Assembly (NCBI GenBank): GCA_033032865.1 | Contig: JAWHQI010000004.1 | Coordinates: 21,682,001 to 21,746,000, forward strand | Source of the DNA: Dactylorhiza incarnata | Lineage: Eukaryota > Streptophyta > Magnoliopsida > Asparagales > Orchidaceae | Length of the DNA stretch: 64,000 nucleotides | Direction of reading: 5' to 3' | Shown here: positions 32,309 to 45,042 of the stretch, piece after piece | How the letters are laid out: each line of letters opens with the position of its first letter | How positions within the stretch are numbered: position 1 is the stretch's first letter | Notes under the pieces: generated by a model | Database searches by the model: none | What the model saw: the letters and a program-made list of their open reading frames with translations, nothing else | Told to the model about the DNA's origin: nothing | Program-made: the position numbers and the translations under genes

Positions 32309-32819
32309 GAGTAATAATTTCATGAAAAAGAGAAGAAAGGGCGGGCGAAGGAGAAGAAGAAAAATTTTCATTTTCTAATTCGCCCGGTGTCTCCATGACT
32401 TTGTGAAATTCTTGGTATAAAATATTATTTTCTTCTTGAGAAAAACTATTCAAATTTTGAATTGGAAGATTCGGAGAATCACCAAGAGAAGAAAATTGAT
32501 CAAAAGAATTTTGCGGATAAAAAGTGGAGGAATAGAAGTTTTGATCAAAAGAAATTTCCTCATTGCACCGTAAACTATCTGGGTGATCTTGCCACCACGA
32601 ATAATTATTATCGGAGCAAGAAGGAATTTCATATGAATTATCTTTCATAGAAAAATCATTTTGATCACAAAAACTATTTTGATAATAAAATGAACATTCC
32701 TCACTAAAATGATTTGCACCACAAAAATTACAAATAATTTGGCGCTTTCGTGCGGCTTCCAAAAGATTGACTTTGTTTTAAAGCTCGACAACTTTTGCGG
32801 CCAATTGCGATAACATCAT
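32309..32819 (-). pseudogene. Array unit 0: zinc-knuckle ORF, truncated
   Basis: Starts at the MM pair (32819) like the other units; a TAA replaces a Gln codon at about residue 14, and the 3' part is cut off at 32309 where array and E7 meet. The remainder from 32762 is open and near-identical to unit 1. Confidence 0.8.
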
Positions 32820-32960
32820 TTTTTTGAAAAAGAAAATTAAACAACTGTTACCTAATAGAAATGAATTTTAAAAGAAAAAGCAAAAAGAGAAAAGGGGGTG
32901 GAGAAAGAGAATGATAAAAGTAATAAAATTCACGCTTTCAAAATATCAACAAAATAAGTT

Positions 32961-32977
32961 CCCCGGCAACGGCGCCA
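32961..32977 (-). other. Array PBS, tRNA-Asp type (further copies 37307, 41663, 45999, 50326)
   Basis: The minus strand reads TGGCGCCGTTGCCGGGG, the complement of the 3' end of plant tRNA-Asp, six bases from the LTR end. Five copies are intact; in unit 5 it is deleted. tRNA-Asp priming is known for Athila-type gypsy elements. Confidence 0.92.
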
Positions 32978-33850
32978 AAAACTTGATAAGGAAATTTATG
33001 TAGTTTTAAAAATAATTCCAACTAATATCCCGATGTAGGCAAGTATACCTATCGAAATATAGTATAGGAAGGATGTCGTATTTGCCCGAGGCCTGTTGAG
33101 TAATCTTACTCACGTAAATTATTATTATTTTATCGGAAGTAAAATAGAGTTTTGAAAATAATTTAAAAAAGAGAAAATATTTGATCGAGAATTCTTCTTA
33201 AGTAAAATATTTCGTAAACATCATAAATTGATTTGGACAAACTTGGCCGTGGAGGTTCCCAAAATATGATAGAGCCTCTCTCGAGAGAACTACCACCTAA
33301 CCTTAGGTTGATCGATTAAGACCCCTCGGCCAGTCGACACCCCTAAGCTTGCTTTATGCGGTGAGCCCCACTATTGGATTTGATTCCAATCCGGAAGATT
33401 TGTGTCACCCTCTCTCGAGGAATGCATACAACTCTTTTTACCTATGAGCGATCTACCCGTATTTACGGATCTCTCGATACACTAAAATACGGATCAAACT
33501 TGATTATCAAACCATAGAAATATGAAACCAATAATTGCAAATCAAAGGTAAATAATAGTTTTCCAAAACTAAACTATGAATAAAAGATTACGAAATACAA
33601 AAGCTTAAGAAATCATCCGATCAAATGCTATGAAAATTAGCTAAACATAATTGAGAAGAAAGGCATTTTTATTTCCATGTAAAGAAAAGTACAATTGCAA
33701 TTAAAGTAAATCTAAGCTAGGAATTAAAATTTGCAAAACATAAAGTAAAATTGCATAAATGAAAATACAATTAGAAAATGCAGAAAACAACTCTATAAAT
33801 TGACCCAATCTAAGCATGGACTGGATTCCCTTCACTTTGGCAGCAGCTGG

Positions 33851-33860
33851 CTTTTATAGG
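33851..33860 (-). promoter_or_regulatory. TATA box of array LTR1 (also 38200, 42552, 46889, 51216)
   Basis: Minus strand CCTATAAAAG directly downstream of the palindrome array. Conserved in LTR1-5; LTR6 has CCTTTAAAAG (55451-55460). Confidence 0.8.
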
Positions 33861-33874
33861 TAGAAAATTGGTGA

Positions 33875-34480
33875 GTCACGCCCTTGGTCACGACCGTGAC
33901 CAAGGGCGTGTAAGCTGCGTAACTGCGTCATGAAAGCCCGGGAACGTTGGGGGAGAAAAACCGCCAAAATTGATCATCTCGACGGGTAACGGCCTCGGTC
34001 ACCCCCGTGACCTAGGGTGTGACTTGACCGAGTCTTGAAATGGCGGGAAACGGCGCGATCTGGAGTTTTTCTGGCAGTTGCGGGAAGGGTAACCCCCTAG
34101 GTCATCGCCGTGACATGGAGTCACGCCCGTGACAGAGGGCGTGACTTGGCCGAGTCTGGAAACGGCACGATCTGGAGTTATTCTAGCAGTTGCGCGGAGG
34201 GTCACCCCTAGGTCATGGTCGTGACATGGAGTCATGCCCGTGACCTGGGGCGTGTAGGCTGGGAAATGATGTGGCGGCGTATTCTGGAAGCTGGAAGATG
34301 GCTGGGTTGAGTCATGGCCGTGACTTGAGGACCCGCCCTTGGTCATGGCTGTGACCGAGGGCGGGTAATTCTAAATTGGGCTGGTGGCATGATCAATCAG
34401 CTGGAAGATGGCCGGGTTGAGTCATGGCCATGACTTGAAGTCACGCCCTTGGTCATGGCCGTGACCGAGGGCGTGTACTG
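33875..34480 (-). repeat. GGTCACGNNCGTGACC palindrome array in LTR1 U3
   Basis: At least nine full or near-full words such as GGTCACGACCGTGACC and GGTCATGGCCGTGAC, alternating with CCAAGGGCGTGT. The same block recurs in LTR2-6 (38225, 42575, 46915, 51240, 55475). Variation between copies is mostly CG to TG or CA. Confidence 0.88.
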
Positions 34481-35770
34481 AAGATTTTTGCAGACTTGTT
34501 CCATTATTTCCCCTGAAAATGGCTGTGAGCTTGAATTTGTTATTAGCAGGCCCAGATTACTTGAAAACACAAAACAAAGTGAATTAGGCATATATTAAAC
34601 TAAAATTATATAAAAACTAATTAATTACTACTAAAATACTATATATAAATAACTATAAATAATGCACTATCAAATACCCCATACTTAAGCTTTTGCTATT
34701 CCAGAGCAAAAACTAATTTATAAGTATGAGAAGAATTTATAGGACATTTCTAAAAAGATTTACTTCTAATTATGTACTCCAAATCTTATAAAACTCATCA
34801 AAATAAGTTAAGATGTTAAAATTCAGATTCTAAGAAATAATTAATAATTCATAAATTGAAATGAGTAGAATAAATTTTAGTTTTAAAATTCTCTAACTAA
34901 ATCTTCATAAACAAAATTGCATGGAATTAAGTAAAATATCTAAGATTAAAATTATAGAAACTTTACAATCATGAGAAACTTTTAGAAAACTACAAAATAT
35001 TAACTATGCTCTCTCAAAAATATCTTAGGAAAGCAAATAAACTTGGCTAATTTGGGGTAAAATTGGCATTGAAGAAGTTACTTTGTATATAGGAAATGAT
35101 GAATTTTATCCTCTCATTTCCATTTTTTTAAAATTTCTTCTTCTTTTTATATCCCAAATGTATATGTTTAAGAGTGATGAATTTTATCCTCTCATCTCCA
35201 TGCCATATAATCTTTAACTAATTTGGGTGCATATGTGTAGGAATGATGAGTTTTATCCTCTCATTCCATGACATATGATCTTTTCAAATATTTTTTTTAT
35301 GCCAAACAAAAGGGTTAAACAAAAAGGTAGGGGAAGGACTAGGGTTTAAAGGCTAAACAAATTCCAAAGATACATTTTAAGACCATAGAAAATAATTTGA
35401 GCAATCTAAAAGAAATAATGAGTTCAAGTTAATATAAGTAAAATCTAAAGCTATTTAACACAATTACTACAAAATTAAATTATTATATTTTAAAGAGAGA
35501 AAGTAAAACTAAGAAATATTCTAAACAAATCAAAATAATGAAAAACTCATTAAATCAAATTCATCTAAAAAATAAATCTAACATATTTTGAAGAGAAATA
35601 TATGATTTAAAAATTCATAAAAAGAAAAGTCCTTAAAAAGCCTATAAAGACAACTCATAATTAAAATTAATTTTTCATAAATGAAGTTTGGAGAAATTTA
35701 ATAATACAAAATTTATTTTATTAGATTTTTGGATTTTTTTATATTAAAAAAATGATTTTTTTTAATATTC

Positions 35771-35872
35771 TTGGACTTCCCAAGGACTACCCAATGACGG
35801 GCTCGCAAGGTACTAGGCGGTTTTGTGGGATGAAAACCCAACATGGCCCTTTCGCAAGAAATTAAATTTATA
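35771..35872 (-). other. Conserved TTGGACTTCCC box in array (also 40122, 44467, 48783, 53124)
   Basis: TTGGACTTCCCAAGGACTAC, CAATGACGGGCTCGCAAGG, then GGGATGAAAACCCAAC and CCCTTTCGCAAG. Present once in each internal region. Confidence 0.85.
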
Positions 35873-36069
35873 ATTTTTTTTGTAATTTTAATTTGCAAAC
35901 AAGAAAAATAAGAAACAAAGACATAAAAATGTAAAGCAAAACATTTTTTTGAATTTTGTAAATTTTTTCATAACAAACTCAAAAATAAGGAAAGAAAAAT
36001 ATTTTTTTATAATTTTTAAAAAGACTTTCTAATTTTTTTTGGATTTTTAATAAAAACTGAAAATAAGAG

Positions 36070-36086
36070 AATACACCCTCATACTT
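36070..36086 (-). other. Second polypurine tract in array unit 1 (also near 40430, 44772, 49094, 53428)
   Basis: Plus ATACACCCTCATACTTAAA in unit 1 and ATACACCCCCATACTTAAA in the others, nearly the same as the terminal PPT (AATACCCCCATACTTAAG), but about 1.4 kb upstream of the 3' LTR in element sense. Confidence 0.6.
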
Positions 36087-36184
36087 AAAAATAAACATTG
36101 TCCCCAATGTTTATAAGCCAAGTAGGAGGGAAAAGTAAATAAAATGCATAAAAAGTAAATTGCAAGAAAAATAAAGATAAGAAA

Positions 36185-36233
36185 GGGGTGCCTCCCAAGA
36201 GCGCTTTCTTTTTCCCGTCTTTAAGCTAGACGG
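36185..36233 (-). other. GGGAGGCACC box of Athila type in array unit 1
   Basis: In element sense CCGTCTAGCTTAAAGACGGG (a hairpin CCGTCT/AGACGG) followed by GCGCTCTTGGGAGGCACCCC, just downstream of the ORF stop. I recall closely similar boxes downstream of pol in Athila-type elements. Present in all units. Confidence 0.7.
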
Positions 36234-36239
36234 TTATTG

Positions 36240-37190
36240 TTAGGAAAAAGGAAAATAAAATTGAAAATGCACAGGCAACTCCCTTAATTCGCGCTCAGGT
36301 GAGCATGCCGAAATCCGTTGCCCGACGACTCCTCCGCTATACTCTTGATACTTTCGTTGTCCTTTAGCTCGAAATTGTGAATCCAAATTACCTATACATA
36401 CCTTAGGTAATTTGGATTGCTGGAGATGAGCGGAAAATTGATCGATGAAGACGTTTGGTTGCAACGGCTCATCCTCTACATTAAAATTGTTAGTATCAAA
36501 AGAATCAAAAATTAGCGAGTTAGAAAAATTTTCGCAAGGAGGAGGTACTTGCGAAAACACATGATTAAGCTCCGGTTGTTTATTTTCAAAAATAAAATTA
36601 TTATTTAAAGAATCAATATCAAGTGGAGAACATTCATGAGACACAATTTCTTCATGAATAATAATTTCATGAAAAAGAGAAGAAAGGGCGGGCGAAGGAG
36701 AAGAAGAAAAATTTTCATTTTCTAATTCGCCCGGTGTCTCCATGACTTTGTGAAATTCTTGGTATAAAATATTATTTTCTTCTTGGGAATAACTATTCAA
36801 ATTTTGAATTGGAAGATTCGGAGAATCACCAAGAGAAGAAAATTGATCAAAAGAATTTTGCGGATAAAAAGTGGAGGAATAGAAATTTTGATCAAACGAA
36901 ATTTCCTCATTGCACCGTAAACTATCCGGGTGATCTTGCCACCACGAATAATTATTATCGGAGCAAGAAGGAATTTCATATGAATTATCTTTCATAGAAA
37001 AATCATTTTGATAACAAATACTATTTTGATAATAAAATGAACATTCCTCACTAAAATGATTTGCACCACAAAAATTACAAATAATTTGGCGCTTTCGTGC
37101 GGCTTCCAAAAGATTGACTTTGTTTTGAAGCTCGACAACTTTTGCGGACAATTGCGATAACATCATTTTTTGAAAAAGAAAATTAAACAA
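36240..37190 (-). CDS. Array unit 1: zinc-knuckle protein, longest intact copy (316 aa)
   Basis: The only recognisable protein of the family. The likely start is the MM pair at 37166 (residue 9 of the longest frame), conserved in all units and about 160 nt from the 5' LTR. A short heptad-like helix (VVELQNKVNLLEAARK) is followed by a CCHC knuckle C38-x2-C41-x3-H45-x4-C50 (CNFCGANHFSEEC). The rest is rich in Asn, Ser, Phe and acidic residues. The knuckle followed by DNNYSWWQDHPD recalls the C-terminal part of Athila/Tat Gag, where a YNPGWRNHPN-like motif follows the zinc knuckle, so this is probably a Gag remnant kept without the capsid domain (inference). It might bind RNA. Confidence 0.72.
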   Translation of the reverse strand: MFNFLFQKMMLSQLSAKVVELQNKVNLLEAARKRQIICNFCGANHFSEECSFYYQNSICYQNDFSMKDNSYEIPSCSDNNYSWWQDHPDSLRCNEEISFDQNFYSSTFYPQNSFDQFSSLGDSPNLPIQNLNSYSQEENNILYQEFHKVMETPGELENENFSSSPSPALSSLFHEIIIHEEIVSHECSPLDIDSLNNNFIFENKQPELNHVFSQVPPPCENFSNSLIFDSFDTNNFNVEDEPLQPNVFIDQFSAHLQQSKLPKVCIGNLDSQFRAKGQRKYQEYSGGVVGQRISACSPERELRELPVHFQFYFPFS

Positions 37191-37329
37191 CTGTTACCTA
37201 ATATAAATGAATTTTAAAAGAAAAAGCAAAAAGAGAAATGGGGGTGGAGAAAGAGAATGATAATAATAATAAAATTCACGCTTTCAAAGTATCAACAAAA
37301 ATAGTTCCCCGGCAACGGCGCCAAATACT

Positions 37330-39020
37330 TGACAAGGAAATTTATGTAGTTTTAAAAATAATTCCAACTAATATCCCGATGTAGGCAAGTATACCTATCG
37401 AAATATTATAGTATAGGAAGGATGTCGTATTTGCCCGAGGCCTGTTGAGTAATCTTACTCACGTAAATTATTATTATTTTATCGGAAGTAAAATAGAGTT
37501 TTGAAAATAATTTGAAAAAGAGAAAACATTTGATCGAGAATTCTTCTTAAGTAAAATATTTCGTAAACATCATAAATTGATTTGGACAAACTTGACCGTG
37601 GAGGTTCCCAAAATATGATAGATCCTCTCTCGAGAGAACTACCACCTAACCTTAGGTTGATCGATTAAGACCCCTCGGCCAGTCGATACCCCTAAGCTTG
37701 CTTTATGCGCTGAGCCCCACTATTGGATTTGATTCCAATCCGGAAGATTTGTGTCACCCTCTCTCGAGGAATGCATACAACTCTTTTTACCTATGAGCGA
37801 TCTACCCGTATTTACGGATCTCTCGATACACTAAAATACGGATCAAACTTGATTATCAAACCATAGAAATATGAAACCAATAATTGCAAATCAAAGGTAA
37901 ATCATTGTTTTCCAAAACTAAACTATGAATAAAATATTAAGAAATACAAAAGCTTAAGAAATCATCCGATCAAATGCTATGAAAATTAGCTAAACATAAT
38001 TGAGAAGAAAGACATTTTTATTTTCATGTAAAGAAAAGTACAATAGCAATTAAAGTAAATCTAAGCTAGGAATTAAAATTTGCAAAACATAAAGTAAAAT
38101 TGCATAAATGAAAATACAATAAGAAAATGCAGAAAACAACTCTATAAATTGACCCAATCTAACCATGCGCTGGATTCCCTTCACTTTGGCAGCAGCTGGC
38201 TTTTATAGGTAGAAATTTGGTGAGTCACGCCCTTGGTCACGCCCGTGACCAAGGGCGTGTAAGCTGCGTAACTGCGCCATGAAAGCCCGGGAACGTTGGG
38301 GGAGAAAAACTGCCAAAATTGATCATCTCGACGGGTAACGGCCTTGGTCACCCCTGTGACCTAGGGCGTGACTTGACCGAGTCTTGAAACAGCGGGAAAT
38401 GGCGCGATCTGGAGTTATTCTGGTAGTTGTGGGAAGGGTCACCCCCTAGGTCATGGCCGTGACATGGAGTCACGCCCGTGATAGAGGGCGTGACTTGACC
38501 GAGTCTGGAAACGGCGCGATCTGGAGTTATTCTGGCAGTTGCGTGAAGGGTCACCCCTAGGTCATGGCCGTGACATGGAGTCATGCCCGTGACCTGGGGC
38601 GTGTAGGCTTGAAATGATGTGGCGGCGTGTTCTGGCAGCTGGTAGATGGCTGGGTTGAGTCATGGCCGTGACTTGAGGTCACGCACTTGGTCATAGCCGT
38701 GACCGAGGGCGTATAATTCTAAATTGGGTTGGCGGCATGATCAATCAGCTGGAAGATGGTCGGGTTGAGTCATGGCCGTGACTTGAAGTCACGCCCTTGG
38801 TTATGGCCATGACCGAGGGCGTGTACTGAAGATTTTTGTAGACTTGTTCCATTATTTCCCCTGAACATAGCTGTGAGCTTGAATTTGTTATTAGCAGCCC
38901 CAGATTGCCTGAAAACACAAAACAAAGTGAATTAGGCATATATTAAACTAAAATTATATAAAAACTAATTAATTACTACTAAAATACTATATATAAATAA
39001 CTATAAATAATGCACTATCA
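37330..39020 (-). repeat. Array LTR2, 1691 bp
   Basis: Plus-strand start TGACAAGG (one change from TGATAAGG), end GCACTATCA. Palindrome array at 38225-38830. Confidence 0.93.
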
Positions 39021-40594
39021 AATACCCCCATACTTAAGCTTTTGCTATTCCAGAGCAAAAACTAATTTATAAGTATGAGAAGAATTTATAGGACATTTCC
39101 AAAAAGATTTACTTCTAATTATGTACTCCAAATCTTATAAAACTCATCAAAATAAGTTAAGATGTTAAAATTCAGATTTCTAAGAAATAATTAATAATTC
39201 ATAAATTGAAATGAGTAGAATAAATTTTAGTTTTAAAATTCTCTAACTAAATCTTCATAAACAAAATTGCATGGAATTAAGTAAAATATCTAAGATTAAA
39301 ATTATAGAAACTTTACAATCATGAGAAACATTTAGAAAACTACAAAATATTAACTATGCTCTCTCAAAAATATCTTAGGAAAGCAAATAAACTTTGCTAA
39401 TTTGGGGAAAAATTGGCATTGAAGAAGTTACTTTGTATATAGGAAATGATGAATTTTATCCTCTCATTTCCATTTTTTTAAAATTTCATCTTCTTTTTAT
39501 ATCCCAAATGTATATGTTTAAGAGTGATGAATTTTATCCTTTCATCTCCATGCCATATAATCTTTAACTAATTTGGGTGCATATGTTTAGCAATGATGAA
39601 TTTTATCCTCTCATTCCATGACATATGATCTTTTCAAATATTTTTTTTATGCCACACAAAAGGGTTAAACAAAAAGGTAGGGGAAGGGCTAGGGTTTAAA
39701 GGCTAAACAAATTCCAAAGATACATTTTAAGAGCATAGAAAATAATTTGAGCAATATACAAGAAACAATGAGTTCAAGTTAATATAAGTAAAATCTAAAG
39801 ATATTTAACACAATTAATACAAATTTGAATTATGATATTTTAAAGAGAGAAAGTAAAACTAAAAAATATTCTAAACAAATCAAAATAATGAAAAACTCAT
39901 TAAATCAAATTCATCTAAAAATTAAATCTAACATATTTTGAAGAGAAATATATGATTTAAAAATTCATAAAAAGAAAACTACTTAAAAAGCCTATGAAGA
40001 CAACTCATAATTAAAATTCATTTGGCATAAATGAAGTTTGGAGAAATTTAATAATACAAAATTTATTTTATTAGATTTTTGGATTTTTTTATATTAAAAA
40101 AATGATTTTTTTTTAATATTCTTGGACTTCCCAAGGGCTACCCAATGACGGGCTCGCAAAGTAATAGGAGGTTTTGTGGGATGAAAACCCAACACGGCCC
40201 TTTCGCAAGAAATTAAATTTTTTATTTTTTTTGTAATTTTAATTTGCAAACAAGAAAAATAAGACACAAAGACATAAAAATGTAAAACAAAACATTTTTG
40301 TTTTTAATTTTGTAAATTTTTTCATAACAAACTCAAAAATAAGGAAAGAAATATATTTTTTTTATAATTTTGAAAAAGACTTTCTAATTTTTTTTGGATT
40401 TTTAATAAAAACTGAAAAATAAGAGAATACACCCCCATACTTAAAAATAAACTTTGTCCCCAATGTTTATAAGCCAAGTAGGAGGGAAAGTAAATAAAAT
40501 GGATAAAAAGTAAATTGCAAGAAAAATAAAGATAAGCAAGGGGTGCCTCCCAAGAGCGCTTTCTTTTTCCCGTCTTTAAGCTAGACGGTTATTG
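39021..40594 (-). other. Array internal 2 non-coding part
   Basis: Same order of elements as in unit 1: PPT, AT-rich stretch, box at 40122, second PPT at about 40430, GGGAGGCACC box at 40540. Confidence 0.85.
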
Positions 40595-41521
40595 TTAGGA
40601 AAAAGGAAAATAAAATTGAAAATGCACAGGCAACTCCCTTAATTCACGCTTAGGTGAGCATGCCAAAATCCGTTGCCCGGCGACTCCTCCGCTATACTCT
40701 TGATTCTTTCGTTGTCCGTTAGCTCGAAATTGAGAATCCAAATTACCTATACATACCTTAGGTAATTTGGATTGCTGGAGATGAGCGGCAAATGGATCGG
40801 TGAAGACGTTTGGTTGCAACGGCTCATCCTCTACATGAAATTTGTTAGTATCAAAAGAATCAAAAATTAGCGAGTCAGAAAATTTTTCGCAAGGAGGAGG
40901 CACTTGCGAAAACACATGATTAAGCTCCGGTTGTTTATTTTCAAAAATAAAATTATTATTTAAAGAATCAATACCAAGTGAAGAACATTCATGAGACACA
41001 ATTTCTTCATGAATAATAATTTCATCAAAAAGAAAAGAAAGGGCGGGCGAAGGAGAAGAAGAAAAATTTTCATTTTCTAATTCGCCCGGTGTCTCCAGGA
41101 CTTTGTGAAATTCTTGGTATAAAATATTATTTTCTTCTTGGGAATAACTATTCAAATTTTGAATAAGAAGATTCGGAGAATCACCAAGAGAAGAAAATTG
41201 ATCAAAAGAATTTTGCGGATAAAAAGTGGAGGAATAGAAATTTTGATCAAAAGAAATTTCCTCATTGCACCGTAAACTATCCGGATGATCTTGCCACCAC
41301 GAATAATTATTATCGGAGCAAGATGGAATTTCATATGAATTATCTTTCATAGAAAAATCATTTTGATAACAAAAACTATTTTGATAATAAAATGAACATT
41401 CCTCACTAAAATAATTTGCACCAAAAAAATTACAAATAATTTGGCGCTTTCATGCGGCTTCCAAAAGATTGACTTTGTTTTGAAGCTCGACTACTTTTGC
41501 GGCCAATTGCGATAACATCAT
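40595..41521 (-). pseudogene. Array unit 2: zinc-knuckle ORF, damaged
   Basis: A TGA replaces an Arg codon in the AARKRQ segment, and the knuckle has lost a Cys (to Phe) and its His (to Tyr). The distal 251 codons from 41350 are open and end at the same stop as unit 1. Confidence 0.82.
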
Positions 41522-41685
41522 TTTTTTGAAAAAGAAAATTAAACAACTGTTACTTAATAGAAATGAATTTTAAAAGAAAAGGCAAAAAGAGAAATGGGGG
41601 TGGAGAAAGTGAATGATAAAAGTTATAAAATTCACGCTTTCAAAATATCAACAAAAATAGTTCCCCGGCAACGGCGCCAAAAACT

Positions 41686-43372
41686 TGATAAGGAAATTTA
41701 TGTAGTTTTAAAAATAATTCCAACTAATATCCCGATGTATGCAAGTATACCTATCGAAATATAGTATAGAAAGGATGTCGTATTTGCCCGAGGCTTGTTG
41801 AGTAATCTTACTCACGTAAATTATTATTATTTTATCGGAAGTAAAATAGAGTTTTGAAAATAATTTTAAAAAGAGAAAATATTTGATCGAGAATTCTTCT
41901 TAAGTAAAATATTTCGTAAACATCATAAATTGATTTGGACAAACTTGACCGTGGAGGTTCCCAAAATATGATAGAGCCTCTCTCGAGAGAACTACCACCT
42001 AACCTTAGGTTGATCGATTAAGACCCCTCGGCCAGTCAACACACCTAAGCTTGCTTTATGCGGTGAGCCCCACTATTGGATTTGATTCCAATCCGGAAGA
42101 ATTGTGTCACCCTCTCTCGAGGAAAGCATACAACTATTTTACCTGTGAGCGATCTACCCGTATTTACGGATCTCTCGATACACTAAAATATGGATCAAAC
42201 TTGATTATCAAACCCTAGAAATATGAAACCAATAATTGCAAATCAATGGTAAATCATAGTTTTCCAAAACTAAACTATGAATAAAAGATTACGAAATACA
42301 AAAGCTTAAGAAATCATCCGATCAAATGCTATGAAAATTAGCTAAACATAATTGAGAAGAAAGACATTTTTATTTTCATGTAAAGAAAAGTACAATTGCA
42401 ATTAAAGTAAATCTAAGCTAGGAATTAAAATTTGCAAAACATAAAGTAAAATTGCATAAATGAAAATACAATAAGAAAATGCAGAAAACAACTCTATAAA
42501 TTGACCCAATCTAAGCATGGACTGGATTCCCTTCACTTTGGCAGCAGCTAGCTTTTATAGGTAGAAAATTGGTGAGTCACACCCTTGGTCACGCCCGTGA
42601 CCAAGGGCGTGTAAGCTGCGTAACTGCGTCATGAAAGCCCGAGAACGTTGGGGGATAAAAACCACCAAAATTGATCATCTCAACGGGTAACGGCCTCGGT
42701 CACCCCCGTGACCTAGGGCGTGACTTGACCGAGTCTTGAAACGGTGGGAAACATCGCGATCTGGAGTTATTCTGGCAGTTGTGGGAAGGGTCACCCCCTA
42801 GGTCATGGCCGTGACATGGAGTCACTCTCGTGACAGAGGGCGTGACTTGCCCGAGTCTGGAAACAGCGCGATCTGGAGTTATTCTGGCAGTTGCGCGAAG
42901 GGTCACCCCTAGGTCATGGCCATGACATGGAGTCATGCCCGTGACCTGGGGCGTGTATGCTGGAAATGATGTGGCGGCGTGTTCTGGCAGCTGGAAGATG
43001 GCTGGGTTGAGTCATGGCTGTGACTTGAGGTCACGCCCTTGGTCATGGTCGTGACCGAGGGCGTGTAATTCTAAATTGGGCTGGCGGCATGATCAAGCAG
43101 CTGGAAGATGGCCGGGTTGAGTCATGGCTGTGACTTAAAGTCACGCCCTTGGTCATGGCCGTGACCGAGGGCGTGTACTGAAGATATTTGCAGACTTGTT
43201 CCATTATTTCCCCTGAACATGGCTGTGAGCTTGAATTTGTTATTAGCAGTCCAAGATTACCTGAAAACACAAAACAAAGTGAATTAGGCATATATTAAAC
43301 TAAAATTATATAAAAACTAATTAATTACTACAAAAAGACAATATAAAAATAGCTATAAATAATGCACTATCA
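41686..43372 (-). repeat. Array LTR3, 1687 bp
   Basis: TGATAAGG...GCACTATCA. Palindrome array 42575-43165. Confidence 0.93.
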
Positions 43373-45042
43373 AATACCCCCATACTTAAGCTTTTGCTAT
43401 TCCAGAGCCAAAACTAATTTATAAGTATGAGAAGAATTCATAGGACATTTCCAAAAAGATTTACTTCTAATTATGTACTCCAAATCTTATAAAACTCATC
43501 AAAATAAGTTGAGATGTTAAAATTCAGATTTATAAGAAATAATTAATAATTCATAAATTGAAATAAGTATAATAAATTTTAGTTTTAAAATTCTATAACT
43601 AAATCTTCATAAACAAAATTGCATTGAATTAAGTAAAATATCCAAGATTAAAATTATAAAAACATTACAATCATGAGAAACTTTTGGAAAACTAAAAATA
43701 TTAACTATGCTCTCTCAAAAATATCTTAGGAAAGCAAATAAACTTGGCTAATTGCGGGTAAAATTGGCATTGAAGAAGTTACTTTGTATATAGGAAATGA
43801 TGAATTTTATCCTCTCATTTCCACTTTTTTAAATTTCTTCTTCTTTTTATATCCCAAATGTATATGTTTAGGAGTGATGAATTTTATCCTCTCATTTCCA
43901 TGCCATATAATCTTTTACTAATTTGGGTGCATATGTTTAGGAATGATGAATTTTAACCTCTCATTCCATGACAAATGATCTTTTCAAATATTTTTTTATG
44001 CCAAACAAAAGGGTTAAATAAAAAGGTAGGGGAAGGGCTAGGGTTTAAAGGCCAAACAAATTCCAAAGATACATTGTAAGAGCATAGAAAATAATTTGTG
44101 CAATCTACAAGAAACAATGAGTTCAAGTTAATATAAGTAAAATCTAAAGTTTCAACACAATTACTACAAAATTGAATTATGATATTTTAAAGAGAGAAAG
44201 TAAAACAAAGAAATATTCTAAACAAATCAAAATAATGAAAAACTCATTAAATCAAATTCATCTAAAAAATAAATCTAACATATTTTGAAGAGAAATATAA
44301 GATTTAAAAATTCATAAAAAGAAAACTCCTTAAAAAGCCTATAAAGACAACTCATAATTAAAATTAATTTTGCATAAATGAAGTTTGGAGAAATTTAATA
44401 ATACAAAATTTATTTTATTAGATTTTTGGATTTTTTTATATTAAAAAAATGATTTTTTTAATATTCTTGGACTTCCCAAGGGCTACCCAATGACGGGCTC
44501 GCAAGGTACTAGTTGGTTTTGTGGGATGAAAACCCAACACGGCCCTTTTGCAAGAAATTAAATTTTTAATTTTTTTTGTAATTTTAATTTGCAAACAAGA
44601 AAAATAAGACACAACGACATAAAATTGTAAAACAAAACATTTTTTTTGAATTTTGTAAATTTTTTCATAACAAACTCAAAAATAAGGAAAGAAAAATATT
44701 TTTTTTATAATTTTGAAAAAGACTTTCTAATTTTTTTTGGATTTTTAATAAAAACTGAAAATAAGAGAATACACCCCCATACTTAAAAATAAACATTGTC
44801 TGCAATGTTTATAAGCCAAGTAGGAGGGAAAAGTAAACAAAATGCATAAAAAGTAAATTGCAAGAAAAATAAAGATAAGCAAGGGGTGCCTCCCAAGAGC
44901 TCTTTCTTTTTCCCGTCTTTAAGTTATACGGTTATTGATAGGAAAAAGGAAAAAAAAATTGAAAATGCACAGGAAACTCCCTTAATTCACGCTCAGGTGA
45001 GCATGCCGAAATCCGTTGCCCAGCGACTCCTCCGCTATACTC
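43373..45042 (-). other. Array internal 3 non-coding part
   Basis: Same order as unit 1; box at 44467, second PPT at about 44772, GGGAGGCACC box at 44885. Confidence 0.85.

Larger units (their letters stand above)
32984..34672 (-). repeat. Array LTR1, 1689 bp
   Basis: Plus-strand ends TGATAAGG...GCACTATCA, with TGATA/TATCA terminal inverted repeats. U3 (33862-34480) is an array of GTCACGxxCGTGAC words; TATA (minus CCTATAAAAG) at 33851-33860. No gene. Confidence 0.93.
34673..36239 (-). other. Array internal 1 non-coding part
   Basis: Begins with the PPT (AATACCCCATACTTAAG on plus, 34673-34689), is AT-rich, repeats GATGAATTTTATCCTCTCAT three times (35098-35262), contains the TTGGACTTCCC box (35771-35872), a second PPT-like tract (36070-36086) and a GGGTGCCTCCCAAGAGCGC box (36186). 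Units 2-5 have the same order. No coding frame. Confidence 0.85.

Noticed and set aside
33875..34480. Regular palindromes with spacers as a CRISPR-like array
   Set aside because: Spacing is irregular, spacers are not unique, the words degenerate, and the block is U3 of a plant LTR.
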